This document shows, in pieces, positions 1-12,135 of a stretch of DNA of 64,000 nucleotides (the first letter of the stretch is position 1; every line of letters begins with the position of its first letter). A program made the translations under genes and the position numbers. The DNA is from Areca catechu (taxonomy: Eukaryota; Streptophyta; Magnoliopsida; Arecales; Arecaceae). The stretch is from NCBI GenBank assembly GCA_021397845.1, contig CM038039.1:4271731-4335730 (forward strand). Direction: 5' to 3'. A model generated the notes under the pieces. The model was not told the DNA's origin. It was given only the letters and a program-made list of their open reading frames with translations, and ran no database searches.

Positions 1-1880
1 GGGTTAGAATAGGTTTGGCCTACGAGCCGGAGGTGTTCCCCATCGATGAGGACCACCTTGTCCTCCGACTTAGCTCGTTGGAGGACTGTGTGAAAGTGAA
101 GGGGTGTCGTGGCTCATTAGTGGACAGCTCATGGCTCTGGCCGCGTGGGAGCCAGATTTTCTTCCAGGGCGTAAGCCGATTAATAAAACTGTAGTTTGGA
201 TGAGGCTCCGGAGCTCCCCTTGGAGTATTGGCTACCGTCTGCGATCATGGAGGTGGCCGGAGAAGCAAGACGCCCTCCTTCCATAGACAGCTTCACGAAT
301 AAGATGAGGAAGACTAGTTATGCCAGGGTTAGGCTGGAACTCGATACATCAAGACCTCTGCTTCCTGGCATTCAGATTCAGGGGCACCGATCCATTTTCT
401 GGCAGCAATTTGTCTACAAGAACCGCCTTTCGTGTGCTTCCATTGCTGTCGGATAGGCCACATGGTCGAAGCCTGCCGGTTCTCGGCTGAAGCTTTGCAG
501 GAAAAATGGCATCCTCTGGTCTATCTTCAGAGAATTTGTTAATGAAGCAGGGGGGAAGGTGGCAAAAATCAGGCTTCGGAAGTTGTACAAGAAGAGATGC
601 CAGCGAGAGGGGGGTCGCCTTAGGTTCGGTCCGTGGATCACCACCTCGTGGATTTGTCACCTCGTCCGACAGGCACCCCTATCAGTGGGAGTCGGGAGCT
701 AGACAAAGGTAAGGGCCCTGTTTCCTCCTCAAGCCCTTCCTCTTCATCCCCGCCTCAGTCGTCTCTGGTCCCTTGCTCTTCTCTCCCCAATTCACCACTG
801 AATTCGAAAGGTTGGCAGAAGCAATGAATGTTTCTCGGCGCGGCTCTCCAGATGCTAGTTCTTCAGTACAGTCAGGGAGTAGCAGTGAATTCCACGGGAT
901 GTAGAGCATCTTTGGCCCACTCGCTGATTGCATGGAGCTTGTCCCGGTTGACCTGGATCTTAAAGATCTGTCGATGATTGAGTATGGATCAGTTTCTCTG
1001 AAGCACTCTTGAAGTCCTCCAAGGGCCTCATCTCCTCCATCTCTCCAGTCGGCTCCGGTATCGGCTGATCAGGTTAATCTTCTTAATCCTTGTATGTTAA
1101 GGACAAGGTGGGGATTGGTGCTGAGGTTGGGCAGTTAGCTCTAGTTTCTAAAGCTCTTTTGTTGCTGGGTCTTTGTCTGTGTCATCTAGAATAGGGGACT
1201 TGAAGAGGAGGCCAGGAGGTTGGAGGGAAGTTTGGGGGAGGGCGAACGGCTTCAGGTTCTCCTGGAGGCCTTGGGGAAATAAGGAGAGGGCTTGGGTTCA
1301 GGTCTCTGGGGAGGGGGGGAGTTCTAGTCTTTTGGGGTTCATGGGGAGGAGGGGGTCTCCTCCACAGTTGAGACTGCTGGGGCTGTGGAGGGAGTTCTAG
1401 GTCAGTGGTTGAGTCTGGTGATGTTAAGGCTGCTATGCTTCCTGGGGTGTCTTCAGGAGTTTCTGAGGCCTTGGGGGTGGCTAAGGATGCTGTGGTCTCT
1501 AGGGTGTCCTTTGGAGTTTCTGGTAATGCCATCACTAGAGTGGTTTCTGGAGTATCCATTGGAGCTTCTGGGGCCTTAGGGATGGCTGGGGGGATTTTTA
1601 AGGGGAAGAAGCAAGCTATGCCCGTCTAGTGCTCTAAACTGGCTGGTGGAACTGCGCTCATGAGAAGGAGGTTACTGAGTATTATGGTTCTGCTGTTGCT
1701 GTGGGGTTGGAGGGGTTGGGGGGCTCTAGGCCAGGGGTTCTATTGCGCCTTGAGGGCATCTGTACCAAGCTCAAAGAGGCACTAGAGGCAGTGGGGGGAT
1801 CTCTCTATGGGCCCGGGTCGGCAAGCGGTCAGGGGTCTTCTAAAACTAGATCTGTAAATTCCTAGTGTGTAGGGTCAGGA
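1..1880 (+). pseudogene. LINE ORF1 (nucleic-acid-binding gag-like protein) remnant
   Basis: In plant L1 elements ORF1 binds the element RNA. Around 107-260 the frames read WLISGQLMALAAWEPDF, then PELPLEYW after a frame change near 195, a pattern I recognise from DUF4283 proteins. At 435-476 the frame gives CFHCCRIGHMVEAC, a perfect C-x2-C-x4-H-x4-C knuckle. The rest (about 560-1880) is Ser/Pro-rich then Gly/Val-rich low complexity, as usual for the ORF1 tail. Several frameshifts and stops break it. The end is approximate. Confidence 0.75.
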
Positions 1881-1928
1881 CATCTGGCGGGTCTGAAGCC
1901 AGGTTCTCCTTAATCTTGTTTTCCTTTA

Positions 1929-2640
1929 ATGAAAGTTTTTGTATGGAATGTAAGGAGGGCGAAAAAACTCTCCTTTTTATCTACATATAGCAGGTTTATC
2001 AGTTACATCACCCTCAGATTTGTATTTTGTTGGAGACGAAACTTTCTGGGTCCAGTATGGAATGTGTTTAGCGCAGAATTCCTCGTGAATGGGGCTTTTA
2101 CTCTGTTGATTCCAAGGCCTGGCCGGGGGATCATTGTGACCTGGGATAGGGAAGTTTCCAACATTAACATTTTCCATCGCTCCCCTCAGTTGGTGGCTAT
2201 TGTCGTGTCCGAACCGAACCATCCTACGTGGCTCTTATATGGTATCTATCCCAGTACTTTGTACAGGGAGGGTAGGGTGGTCTGGGACGAGGCCTCGGTT
2301 CTGATTGATCAGGATGTGCCCACTATTGTTGCTGGTGATTTCAATGTGGTGGACCGAGCTGAGGATAAGCGGGGAGGTAGACCTTTCGCTGAGGATGTTG
2401 CCACCAGGAATTTTTTCAGTTTATTCATCACAATGGTTTGATTGATATGGGCTTTGTCGGTCCGTGCCACACTTGGTGTAACAATCATTCAGGTCCTGCC
2501 AGAGTTTGGGAGTGACTTGATCGATTTTATGCTACCCCCTCCTGGCTATCTCGGTTTTCGGTGCACTCCGTTCATCATCTAAACCATATTACCTCGGACC
2601 ACTGTCCTATTGTTTTATCAGTTGATCAAGCCATTCATAG
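1929..2640 (+). pseudogene. LINE ORF2 endonuclease domain remnant
   Basis: This is the N-terminal endonuclease that nicks the target for target-primed reverse transcription. ATG 1929 is a good ORF2 start because it leads straight into the WNVRR motif. The catalytic-Glu motif LLETKLSG is readable at about 2015-2050 but in another frame, so at least one indel lies before it. AGDFNVVDR is back in the first frame (GDFN 2334-2345), and the SDH catalytic pair is encoded at 2593-2601. Frameshifts and an internal stop inactivate it. Confidence 0.85.
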
Positions 2641-2939
2641 ATCCACACCATTCAGATTTGAAAAATTCTAGCTCTCTTATCCGAATTCCAGGGACATGGT
2701 TAGGGAGGTGTGGAGGATCCCGGTTCATGGAGATGCTTTCTATCGGATTTCTCGAAGGATGAAGCTGCCTAGGAGGCGTCTCCTCAGGTGGAATAAGATG
2801 GAGGTGGGCAATGTGATGACTAAAATCAAGGCCGTCGAGAGTTCTTAATGCCCTGCAGAACAAGGAGGATAGGTTGGGATATTTATCACAGGACGACCTG
2901 GATGCTCTTCGGTCCCACCTTTCTATGCATCATGCCGTG

Positions 2940-4800
2940 CTTTAGAATCAGGAGATCATCTGGCGTCAGAAGTCCAGAGTGCAATGGCTGAAGGAAGGTG
3001 ATAGAAACACCCGCTTCTTTCATCAAGCCACCATTATTTGCAGGCATAGAAATAGAATCAAAGCCCTTTACTCGGCAGATAGTGCTTGGATTGAAGATGA
3101 AGATTCTATTAGAATGGAGATTCTATCATACTTTTCTTCTAGGTGGACAGCCCCTAGCCGTTCCACCCACTCCTTTTCTCTTACCCTTCTTTGCTTTCTA
3201 TTTCAGCTTTCCAAAACTCTGTGCTCCTGGCTCAGGTGATCGAGGAGGAGGTTAAATCTACCTTTGGTCTCTCGGGGGAGGACAAAGCCCTCGGTCCGGA
3301 TGGGTTTCTCTCATTTTTTTTTCGATCTCATTAGGCAACTCTCCGTGTAGATATTATTGTAGCTGTTCAATTTTTTTGTCTCGGGGAGGTTGCCTAATTC
3401 CTGGAAGCAAACTTATGTCACTCTTATTCCAAAATGCTCTGATGCTTTTGAACCCGCTCATTATCGGCCTATTAGCCTGTGCAACACTCTTTACAAGATC
3501 TGTGCTAAATTATTGGCCAACAAAATGAAGAATATTCTTCTTCATCTGATCTACCAAGAACAGGGTGCTTTTTGTTGCTGGTCGGAATATTTTCGATAAT
3601 ATTCTTCTTGCCCAGGATTTATGTATGATCTTCGGCATGCTCCTCCTCGACGCAGTCTGATGGCTATCAAAATTGATATGGAAAGGGCTTATGATTGCGT
3701 CAATTGGGACTTTATGTGTTCTGCTATGGTAGATTTCGGCTTTCATCGATCATAGATTTCTTTGGTTATGTTGTGCATCAGCAGGCCTTCTTTTTCTATT
3801 CTAATCAGCGGCTCTCCCATAGAATTCTTTTCCTCGACTATGGGTCTCCATCAAGGTTGTCCCCTCTGTCCATACCTATTTATTATTTGTGCTGACTTCA
3901 TGTCAAGAGCATTGCGAGTAGCTGTTCGGGATTCGGTGATTCAACAGTACCATCCCGTCTTAACTGCTCCTTCGGTCTTGCATCTTTTATTTGCAAATGA
4001 CTATTTACTCCTAGGGCATGTCTCGGTCATCTGTGCTCAGGGTTTTTGAAGAGTGATGGAGGACTACTGCTTGGCTTTGGGGCAGAGGGTCAATCTTCAA
4101 AGTCTGGCATCTATTTTAGCCCTAGAACTCCCACTAGACTGCGCCGCAGGATCAGGGATATTCTTAATGTTGCGGAGTGTGTGATGTTTGCTCTCTTATT
4201 TGTGTGTCCCCATCTCAGGAGCTAGGTTGAGATGTTCGGAGTGTGCCCCCTTGATGTCTGCTATAAGGGACAGAATTGATGGCTGGCAGGGCAGATCCCT
4301 CTCTTCGATGGGATGGATTACCTCATTTAATTGGTTCTCACTTCTCTTTCGATTTATCTTCTGTCCAATTTGGTTATTCCCAAGACTGTCATCCTCAAGT
4401 TGGAGCAGATGGTCCGAGCATTTCTTTGGGGTCTTCCACTGCTCGGTGGAGGGTCCATTTAATCAGATGGGAGATTCTATGTTAGCCAATTCAGCATGGG
4501 GGCTTAGGGATTCACTCTCTTGTTTCCATGCGAGAGACTTTCTTGGCTAGGCATGTTGCCAGATATTTTCTGTCGCCTGATAGTATATGGTCCACCTTCA
4601 CGAGAGCCAGGAATGCTGATATTTCTATTGATTCTGATAGCCTTATGTTCCTCCCAAGCATTGCTCTCCCATTTGGAAAGAAATGGTTGCCAGGGTGTCA
4701 ACCATTTTGCCTCATTTATCCTGGGTTATTGGTGATGGTTGTTCTATCAGATTCATGCATGACCCTTAGATTTTGGATACTCCCTTGATAAGGTGGCTGA
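2940..4800 (+). pseudogene. LINE ORF2 reverse transcriptase remnant, FADD box mutated
   Basis: Non-LTR RT blocks appear in order: QWLKEGDRNTRFFHQ (from 2981), ALGPDGF (about 3288), the block from 3390 with YRPISLCN, KIDMERAYDCVNWD at 3669-3710 (first catalytic Asp), and GLHQGCPLCPYLF (about 3841). The normal FADD box reads FAND at 3990-4001, so the first catalytic Asp is replaced by Asn. With the frameshifts, this copy cannot make active RT. The thumb and linker run on to about 4800. Confidence 0.9.
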
Positions 4801-5039
4801 CCTTCATCTCTGTGCTTACGCCGAGGATAATGTCTATCTCTGATCTATTGCTCCCTAGGCAGTCCTAGTGGGATCGGGATGCTGTTATCTCCATTTTTGG
4901 AAATATCCTCGATCACTGGATATTATCTATCATCTTTCGGTCTTTTCCTGCCCAAATACTAGAGTATGGTGATATTCTACTTCATCTCGGGTGCCGATGC
5001 CATCCCTGATGTCTATCTTTGCTCCATAACCTCTGATAC

Positions 5040-6012
5040 CTCGAGATTTGGGCTGGATATGGTCTTTGCTAATTCATCCTCGGTTTCCCTCTTTCTTTGG
5101 AAACTCGCCTGGCATCGTCTTCCTACTCAGGATTTGCTGTCATCCAAAGGGCTTTCTTTACCTTCTTCATGCCCTCTCTATGGGGAGGAGCAAGAGACTA
5201 GGCACACATCCTGTTTCGGTGCAGCAAGGTCAGGGTTGTGTGGCGAGTCACTGGATTTCAGGACATGTTTACTAGACTGATGAAGTGGATGACTCCTTTA
5301 TGACCTTTCTAAGCTCATGCACTGTTGGCTCCTCAGCAACTCTACCAGCTTATTTAGCCTATCATATATGGCTCTCACGTAATCATTTAGCCTTCAATTC
5401 TGGCAGATGGTCTTCCAGGATGATTATTGAGAGAGTTCGGGTCAGTGCTGGGGAGTACCGAAGCTCGTCTGTGAGATCTTTGGAGATATGGGATTCCTCT
5501 TTTGCTCGTCGAGCGTCCCTCCTGGTGTTCATCTCCTGGGAACTCCCTCCTTCGCTCTTCGTCACAGTCAGCTTTGACGGGAGTCTCCGGTGTCGGTAAG
5601 GAGGTGCGGTGTTTGTTATCCGTGACTCTCGCCTTGGTTTTTGGCTACTGGTGGCTTCCCTATCTAGGATTCTACCATTTCGGGAGTGGAGTTATATGTG
5701 TCCTGGGCAGGGATCCGATATGCCCATCTGGTTCTTCATCTGGATCGCTTGATCATTGAGGGCGACTCAATGACTGTGGTATCCTGGATTAGACAGACAC
5801 TGAGAGCATCTGCGACTCACCTGATTATTCGAGATATTGGGCTCCTCTATAGGATTATGTCTATGTTGAGGTGCGTCACATTTTCAGGGAAGCCAATTCA
5901 GCTGCCAACTGGATGGCTTTCTTTGTGGCATACCATATTGGTTCTGTTGTTTGATATGATTGGCTCTCTACTCCTGTACAGTTTAGGAGTGTTTTACTTT
6001 TTGACTATCTAA
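5040..6012 (+). pseudogene. LINE ORF2 zf-RVT and RNase H domains
   Basis: At 5080-5260 the frame gives FLWKLAWHRLPTQDLL followed by Cys-rich sequence, the zf-RVT domain typical of plant LINEs. From about 5565 an RNase H domain begins with SFDGS, continues with IIEGDSMTVVSWI (about 5752-5790) and ends with the REAN box at 5886-5897, in a different frame from its neighbours. The RNase H removes RNA from the hybrid during reverse transcription. Stops and frameshifts occur inside. Confidence 0.85.
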
Positions 6013-6039
6013 GTTGTATTCATTCTCGTTGCTCGTAAT

Positions 6040-6070
6040 AAATATACCATCTTTATCAAAAAAAATAAAA
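6040..6070 (+). other. LINE 3' end with A-rich tail
   Basis: The sequence after RNase H ends in TTTATCAAAAAAAATAAAAAA, the usual A-rich terminus of a LINE. The second LINE in this window (opposite strand, near 61295) ends in a comparable CTTTACC plus A-run. Confidence 0.8.
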
Positions 6071-7480
6071 AAGCTAAGAGGCCCATGGCACTCATTGGTT
6101 GCCAACCGGTCCCACCATAAATTCCAACATCTCTTCCTTTCACTAGCACCAAATGTGGGGTGCAAAAAATGAGTCAATTCTCATTCAAGATGAGCCCTCT
6201 ACCATAATTTCCTTCATCATGTTTTACTCAAATATAGGCATTTGAACACGAGATACAAAAAGTAAGGAGTCTTCTAGAAAAATGGAATGTTAGAATTCAT
6301 TACTCTACCTAAATCCAGCCTTTTTTTTTTTTTTTTAAAGACACATGTCAACATAAGATTTCATCCCTTATACCTGTTTATCATTTTACTAATATATATA
6401 GATAAATAAAATTTATGATGTAGAGTCTATCTCTGTCAAGGTTTATCAGGGATCCATCCACAAGTCTTTTGATTCTACTTCTACAAATTTTCTAATTTGC
6501 CAGGAGACAAAAAAGAAAAAAACTTGGAAAGAGAGAGGAAATAAAGATGAAAGAGAAACAAGAAAGAGAGGAACAATTCTTCACTTCTTCTTTGGCAAAT
6601 AAGGGGTTACCCTCCCCCGCCTTCCTCCCAATAACAATGGCAAAAACCTAGGATTGGCCTCCTACGACAACTCCTGGTGGTAAAGAAGCAACCTCGATAA
6701 CTGTTACCGACGGGGGGGTGGGGGGGGGGGGGGGGGGGGGGGGGTGCGCGGGGATCAAAATAAAAAAATGGGGGAGGCTGAGTTCAGGCTAATCCAATGA
6801 CTTGCTGGACCAAATTTACTATGATGATGGGTAAAACACTAAGAAAGAAGGATAAGAATGTGGGGCGTGGGGCGTGGCTATCTCAGTCCAGCGATACCAA
6901 TGAGGGTGAGATCTAGTGATTTTCTCCCGTGTTAATCCAATGAAAATTACTAAAAAAATCTTAGGGAAATGATAGAATTTTTCAAGAGATTAGGGTGAAG
7001 TCTAAAGGAGGAATAGACTAACCATTTATAGGTGAAAATTAGAGTTTTTAATCTAAATTTGGTTAGCCCTAGATGCTTGGTTTCCATTAAAATTGGGGAA
7101 GAAGAAGACTCTTGTTCCGAGTCTTCTTCTCCTTTCAACCACATACTAAGAACGTGAAGACTATGGGTGTGGACCTAGGTCATTCCAGGCCAACCCTAGA
7201 TCCCAAGAAAACTAGCTATTACATGCCAAAATTCGATCTAATGGTATTGGATGAGATTAATCAGCATGGATAGATTTGCTCGGAGGTGAAAGTCTAGCCT
7301 TTAAACAGAAAAGAAAATACCAAAAGTTGTCAGACTTAATATGATGGAGGATCCTTTTATGCATTAGTTTGTTTGAGTTTTGGGAAATTGTGAAGATCTG
7401 AAGTGCTATGTAGGGTAAAACAGGAGAGAAAAAGTATATGAGAATTTAATTCCAACCCCCATTTTGACTTTACTATAACA
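6071..7480. other. AT-rich spacer without recognisable gene
   Basis: No protein family is recognisable on either strand. The only distinct features are a purine-rich GA/AAG stretch near 6500-6580 and the G homopolymer described separately. Confidence 0.6.
6712..6744 (+). repeat. Poly(G) tract (G7-T-G25)
   Basis: A run of seven G, one T and then 25 consecutive G. G homopolymers this long are rare in plant DNA. It could form G-quadruplexes, or be a sequencing or assembly artefact. No function can be assigned. Confidence 0.9.
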
Positions 7481-7794
7481 AATTATCCCTGTTGACTAAA
7501 TTTCTAACTTCAAGTCCTTCATTTAAGATTTTCCGTAATATGACATCCTTTATAATGTCATCATCCTCTAGAAAATATCCAAAATATCCTTTATCGCTGA
7601 TTTCTTTATTCAAAATATTTTTGAAAGATTTTTTTTCTATTTTTAGATTTCCTTTTCCATGCCATAATCCAAAAAATTTACACTTTCTCATTTTATTTTA
7701 GTGATTTTTCCAAATTCTCTTCTACGTCATATTCCTTTCATACCATATTTCTTCTCAATCATCTTCCATATCATATTCCTTCTGCGTTATATCC
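7480..7794. repeat. Pyrimidine-rich degenerate repeat, left part
   Basis: T-rich DNA with repeated words such as TCATATTCC, CCATATC and TTCTTC. The same sequence type resumes after the inserted LTR at 9676-10040, so the two parts were one tract split by LTR1. Confidence 0.65.
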
Positions 7795-9675
7795 TGTTGC
7801 CGCCAAGATCGCCATGGCCCGTAGCTGCTGTCGGCACTGGAGTGCGCTCCTCCTGCCGCCTGTTGTTCTCGGTTCTCGGACCTTCGCTCCGTGCACAGTC
7901 GCCTCGCCGCCTGGCGGTCCCCCGCTCCTGAGCCTGCGAGACAGCGATTAGAGACCCGGACCAGGATTTCCGGCGGGGGCACTCCGACGATCAAGTCAGT
8001 GACGATCCAGGGAAACAGATCCTCCTGGTCGGGCCCCTCTTGATGGACTCCGTACTAAGAGGAGTAAAAGATGTGCGTGAAGGTGTAAACGTTGCAGGGG
8101 GAGAATGATAGCGGGGACAGAGGGATGCTCTATTCCTCTGCCTCCCTTGTACCCCTCGTTTCCCTTCATCAGTGGTGGTAGCGATGCTTCGCCCTCTGGT
8201 CGGGCTTGCACTTGTGCTTGTGGTGGTGATGGAGGTGCCCTCCCCCTCCTCTTGGTGGGGGTTGCCTTTTTTTTCCTTTTTTCTTTTCCTAGAGTTCTTT
8301 TAGGTTCTTGGAGTTGTCGTGTTATCTCCGGGTTTACTGTGAACTTGGTTACCGTTCGGTGCTTATCTCAGGATCCCCGCCGGGCTGTCAGGCGCATGCG
8401 ACGGTGTCTCAGGGAGCCTTTCCTGATTCGTGATAAGGTGCATTGTCAAGCGCTCCGACACTCTTCTTGGTTGCCTTGTTCCGAAAATTTGGGGGTGCCT
8501 CGAATGACGAGCCGCCGCCCGCGAGGTTTGAATCTCCGGTTGGCCTTTTTTCTTGGGTGATTTGAGTGGTTGGTGAGGAATGTAGCTCTGGATCAACGTG
8601 CTGCCTGCCTTTCTGGTATAACTGGCGGTTTCAGACGGTCAGTATGGCCTGGGGGTGCTCGATACGGTCCTCGAGCGACTCACCGGTGTCCTTGGCTGGT
8701 GAGGACTTCGTCTAAGCTGAGGCCGAGCTGGGACGGTAAGGCTCACTCCATCCTAGGCCCTCCGAGCTCGCGGGGATGCCTAGGTGGAGGAGGGCGAAGT
8801 GCGGGCCCGGTCCGGAGGGCGCGCGCTCGGAGAGGCTCACATCGACGGGTGAGCTCTTGGCTCGACCGCAAGGCACTAACCTCCGACAGTCTCTCTCTGG
8901 AGGGTGGAAGACGGACCCGGTCCAGAGGGCGCGTGCTCGGAGAGGCTCCACATCGGCGGGTGAGCTCTTAGCTCGACCTCGACCCTAGGGCAATAACCAC
9001 CGAGGGTCTCACTCTGGAGGGTGGAAGACGGACCCGGTCCAAAGGGCGCGCGCTCGGAGAGGCTCCACATCGGTGGGTGAGCTCTTGGCTCGACTTCGAC
9101 CGCAGGGCACTAACCTTCGAGGGTCTCGCTCTGGAGGGCGGAAGACGGACCCGGTCCAGAGGGCGCGCGCTCGGAGAGGCTCCACATCGGCGGGTGAGCT
9201 CTTGGCTTGACCTCGACCGCAGGGCACTAACCTGCAAGGGTTTCGCTCTGGAGGGCGGAAGACGGACCCGGTCCAGAGGGCGCGCGCTCGGAGAGGCTCC
9301 ACATCGGTGGGTGAGCTCTTGGCTCGACCTCGACCGCAGGGCACTAACCTCCGAGGGTCTCGCTCTGGAGGGCAGAAGACGGACCCGGTCCAGAGGGCGC
9401 GCACTCGGAGAGGCTCCACATCGATGGGTAAGCTCTTGGCTCGACCTCGACCGCAGGGCACTAACCTCCGAGGGTCTCGCTCTGGAGGGCAGAAGGTGGC
9501 TCCGACCTAGGCGTCGAGCTCATGAGCTCGACTTGGCAGAGGACTGAGCTCGACTTGCCGTCCTAAGGGAGCTCAACTCAGCTCGGTAGTGGGATTCGAG
9601 CCAGAGAGTCATCGTGGCATCTTATCTTGACATCGCGCCTGCTGGTTCCTCCACGTCAGCGATCCTGCCATATCA
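7795..9675 (+). mobile_element. Solo LTR (LTR1), probable Ty3/Gypsy, TSD TATCC
   Basis: It starts TGTTGCCGCC, ends GCCATATCA, and is flanked by TATCC on both sides (7790-7794 and 9676-9680). There is no internal coding region or second LTR, so it is a solo LTR. Two other copies of this family are present: LTR3 at 62195 starts TGTTGCCGCCTAGATCG, and LTR2 on - starts TGTTACCGTCG. All share a block with GTCAA and AACAGATCC (here about 7990-8024). The Gypsy assignment is inferred from this promoter-like block and the large size. It carries the 117-bp array described separately. Confidence 0.8.
8797..9497 (+). repeat. 117-bp GC-rich tandem array inside LTR1
   Basis: The word GGCTCCAC recurs at 8944, 9061, 9178, 9295 and 9412, exactly 117 bp apart. 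A diverged first unit (GGCTCAC at 8834) is 7 bp shorter. About six units are present. Because 117 is a multiple of three, frames stay open through the array on both strands; I treat those frames as by-products. Confidence 0.95.
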
Positions 9676-10040
9676 TATCCCAAAACTTTCTTTTCCATTT
9701 TATTTTAATGATTTCTTCTTAATCCCTTTCCATGTCATATTCCTTTCACGTCATATTCCTAAAATTTTCTTTTCCATTTATTTTGATGATTTCTTCTGAA
9801 TCCTTTTCTATGTCATATTCTTTCCATGCCATATTTCCAAAACTTTCTTTTCTTTTTTCTTTTTTGATTTTTTATGAACCCTCTTCCATATTATATTCCC
9901 GTTTGTTGATTTTTGAATCCTTTTCTGCATCATGTTTGCATTTTTCTTCTGAACCATTTCTTATGAGTCCTCTTCCACGTCATATCCTATTGTTGATTTC
10001 TTCCAAATCCTCTTCCATGCCATATTCATAAAACTTTTTT
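9676..10040. repeat. Pyrimidine-rich degenerate repeat, right part
   Basis: Continuation of the tract at 7480-7794, with repeated CATGTCATATTCC and TTTTCCAT words. Short frames here are low-complexity Phe/Ser/Ile and not genes. Confidence 0.65.
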
Positions 10041-10047
10041 TTGAATT

Positions 10048-10650
10048 AATTAACTAAACCTTGCACACAATTAAATTATCACTACACATAATTAATTTAA
10101 CATTGTATATAGTTAATTTATAACTACATATAGTTAAATTTAACCTGCATACAATTAACTAAATTATCATACAGTTAAATTACTACCGAACATAGTTAAT
10201 TTAGTTTTGCACATAATTAACTAAACCTGATACATAATTAAATTATTATTGTACATAATTAATTTAGTTCTATATATAATTAACTAAACCTAGCACACAA
10301 TTAAATTACTACTATACATAATTAAATTAAGCCGGCACACAGTTAATTTAATACTACACATAATTAATTTAATATTATATATAGTTAAATTAAGCTTGTA
10401 CATTATTAATTAAATATAGCACACAGTTAAAATATCAATGTATATAGTTAATTTAGTTATACACATAATTAACTAAATCTAGCACATAATTAAATTACTG
10501 TTGTACACAGTTAATTTAGTTATATACATAATTAACTAAATCTAGTACACAATTAAATTACTACTACAAATAATTAAATTAAGCCAGCACATAGCTAATT
10601 TAACACTGCACATAGTTAAATTACCACTATACACGGTTAATTTAGTTTTG
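10048..10650. repeat. 21-bp AT-rich satellite with 63-bp higher-order period
   Basis: Monomers of about 21 bp, each built around ATAATTAA or CAGTTAA, follow one another. Three successive types make a 63-bp super-unit: TTAAATTA landmarks lie at 10175, 10238 and 10301. The array ends where the Copia LTR begins, and about 50 bp of the same repeat resume at 21488. Confidence 0.85.
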
Positions 10651-12116
10651 TATTGCCCAGAAATGGTGCCCAAGAGGGGGGGTGAATTGGGTATTTTAAA
10701 AATTAAAGCAATATATGTGCTATCAAGTTCAAAAGTGAAGAGTGATAGTGCTCAAGTAATTGTGCAACGGAAGCAATGAAAGATAGCAACAATTAAAGAG
10801 CAAAAGAAAAGTAAAGCAATGCAAATACACAAGAAGTATAGTGGTTCGGTGCACCTAGCACCTACATCCACTCCCCAAGCTCCACTTGAAAATTTTCACT
10901 ATAATCTTTTCTAGATTACAGCCGACTTGTTTTACAAGGCTCACAAGTCAAAACCTTATACACTTGTTTTGGCTTCGGGCTTACAAGCAACCCTAGTTGG
11001 TTTTATCAATTGGCTCACCAACAAACCTCACTCACTTGTTTTGGCTTCGGGCTTACAAGCAACCCTAGTTGGTTTTATCAATTGGCTCACCAACAAATCT
11101 CACACTAGTTTCAAATTCCCTTGAAACTAGCCTAAGACAAAAAGAATATGAACACAATGAATAAATCAAGACAAACTCCTTTTGAGCAAAAAGTAATTCG
11201 ATGTAGCTCTTGATGGAGACTCTTCAAGCCTTTTTCTTGTTATCTTGGACCTCACTAAATGCCAAACTCTTGAAAGTTGGATTCCTCAAAGATGGAAAGC
11301 TTTTGGCTAAGGAATCTCTTGGTTTTCTCACTTTTTGGCTTGGAATTGATTGAAGGCTTTGTACTTTCACTCTATTCCTTTTCACTTTGTCTCCTTGTCT
11401 TTTTTGAAGTTAGGTGGAGGTTAAATATCTCATTCAAGCTGAAACAACTCCACAAGACTGTTAGAATCAAAAATATGGTCGTTTATGGCCGTTAGAAATC
11501 AAATCAAAAGTTCAGAAAAACTAGCCGTTATGCCATGAGTCGACCTCATGAGTTGACCTCTGGATCAAGTGTCGACCTCATGAGTCGACCTCCAGTTTAT
11601 CTTAGGCAAAAATCCAGAAAACCATAGTTCTGCCCAATTTGAATTCTCAAGCGATGAGTCGACCTCTGGTGTCGACCTCTAGACATGTGTCGACCTCTGG
11701 TGGTCGACCTCTGGAGCGTGCCACTGAAATTTTGTCGTGCCGGTCTTGCTGAACTTTTCTTTTCTTCATGAGTCGACCTCTGGTGGTCGACCTTTGCAAG
11801 GTGTCGACCTCTGGTGGTCGACCTCTGGTCTGAAATTTTCTGAAACTCTGGAGAGGTGCGTGCCTTGCTTGAATTTCTCTAAGCCTTTGTTACTTTTGTC
11901 AATTGCTTTTTAATAATAAGGTCCAATATGAGAAATTTGATTTTGTTCAAGGTAGAAGAGCTCTTTCCCAAACCAGGCAAGCTTGGTTTCATCATTGTAC
12001 TCTTGGTACTCTTTTGAATAACCTAAGTCCTGAAACTTTATCTTGAGATGAAACATTAGTCCAAACATATACTCAACCTTTTGTTAATCATCAAAATTAA
12101 GGAGCCAAAGCCAACA
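10651..12116 (-). repeat. 3' LTR of the SIRE-type element
   Basis: In plus orientation it starts TATTGCCCAG (the other LTR starts TGTTGCCCAG) and ends CCAAAGCCAACA. It is about 70 bp longer than the 5' LTR because a 72-bp segment (10961-11032) is repeated in tandem at 11033-11104. A cluster of 12 GTCGACCT-like motifs lies at about 11538-11825. Confidence 0.92.
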
Positions 12117-12135
12117 ATCTCCCCCTTTTTGATGA
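12117..12135 (-). other. Polypurine tract next to the 3' LTR
   Basis: On the minus strand CAAAAAGGGGGAGAT directly precedes the LTR start TGTTGGC. It primes plus-strand DNA synthesis. Similar tracts lie further inside, at 12475-12486 and 12581-12590. Confidence 0.85.

Larger units (their letters stand above)
1..6070 (+). mobile_element. L1-type LINE, degenerate, 5' end outside window
   Basis: A non-LTR retrotransposon in sense orientation. In order I see an ORF1 with a DUF4283-like stretch and a CCHC zinc knuckle, an apurinic-type endonuclease, reverse transcriptase, a zf-RVT domain, RNase H and an A-rich tail. This order is typical of plant L1 LINEs with an RNase H. The reading frame jumps many times and carries stops, so the copy is dead. 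The 5' edge is not visible and I could not identify a target-site duplication. Confidence 0.9.

Noticed and set aside
8712..9547. Overlapping 150-residue frames on both strands rich in Arg/Gly/Ser
   Set aside because: They run through the 117-bp GC-rich array; a unit divisible by three and low stop density explain them. No domain or start context.
11538..11825. CRISPR-like spacing of GTCGACCTC motifs
   Set aside because: Motifs are about 11 bp with irregular 5-60-bp gaps inside a plant LTR; not a CRISPR array.
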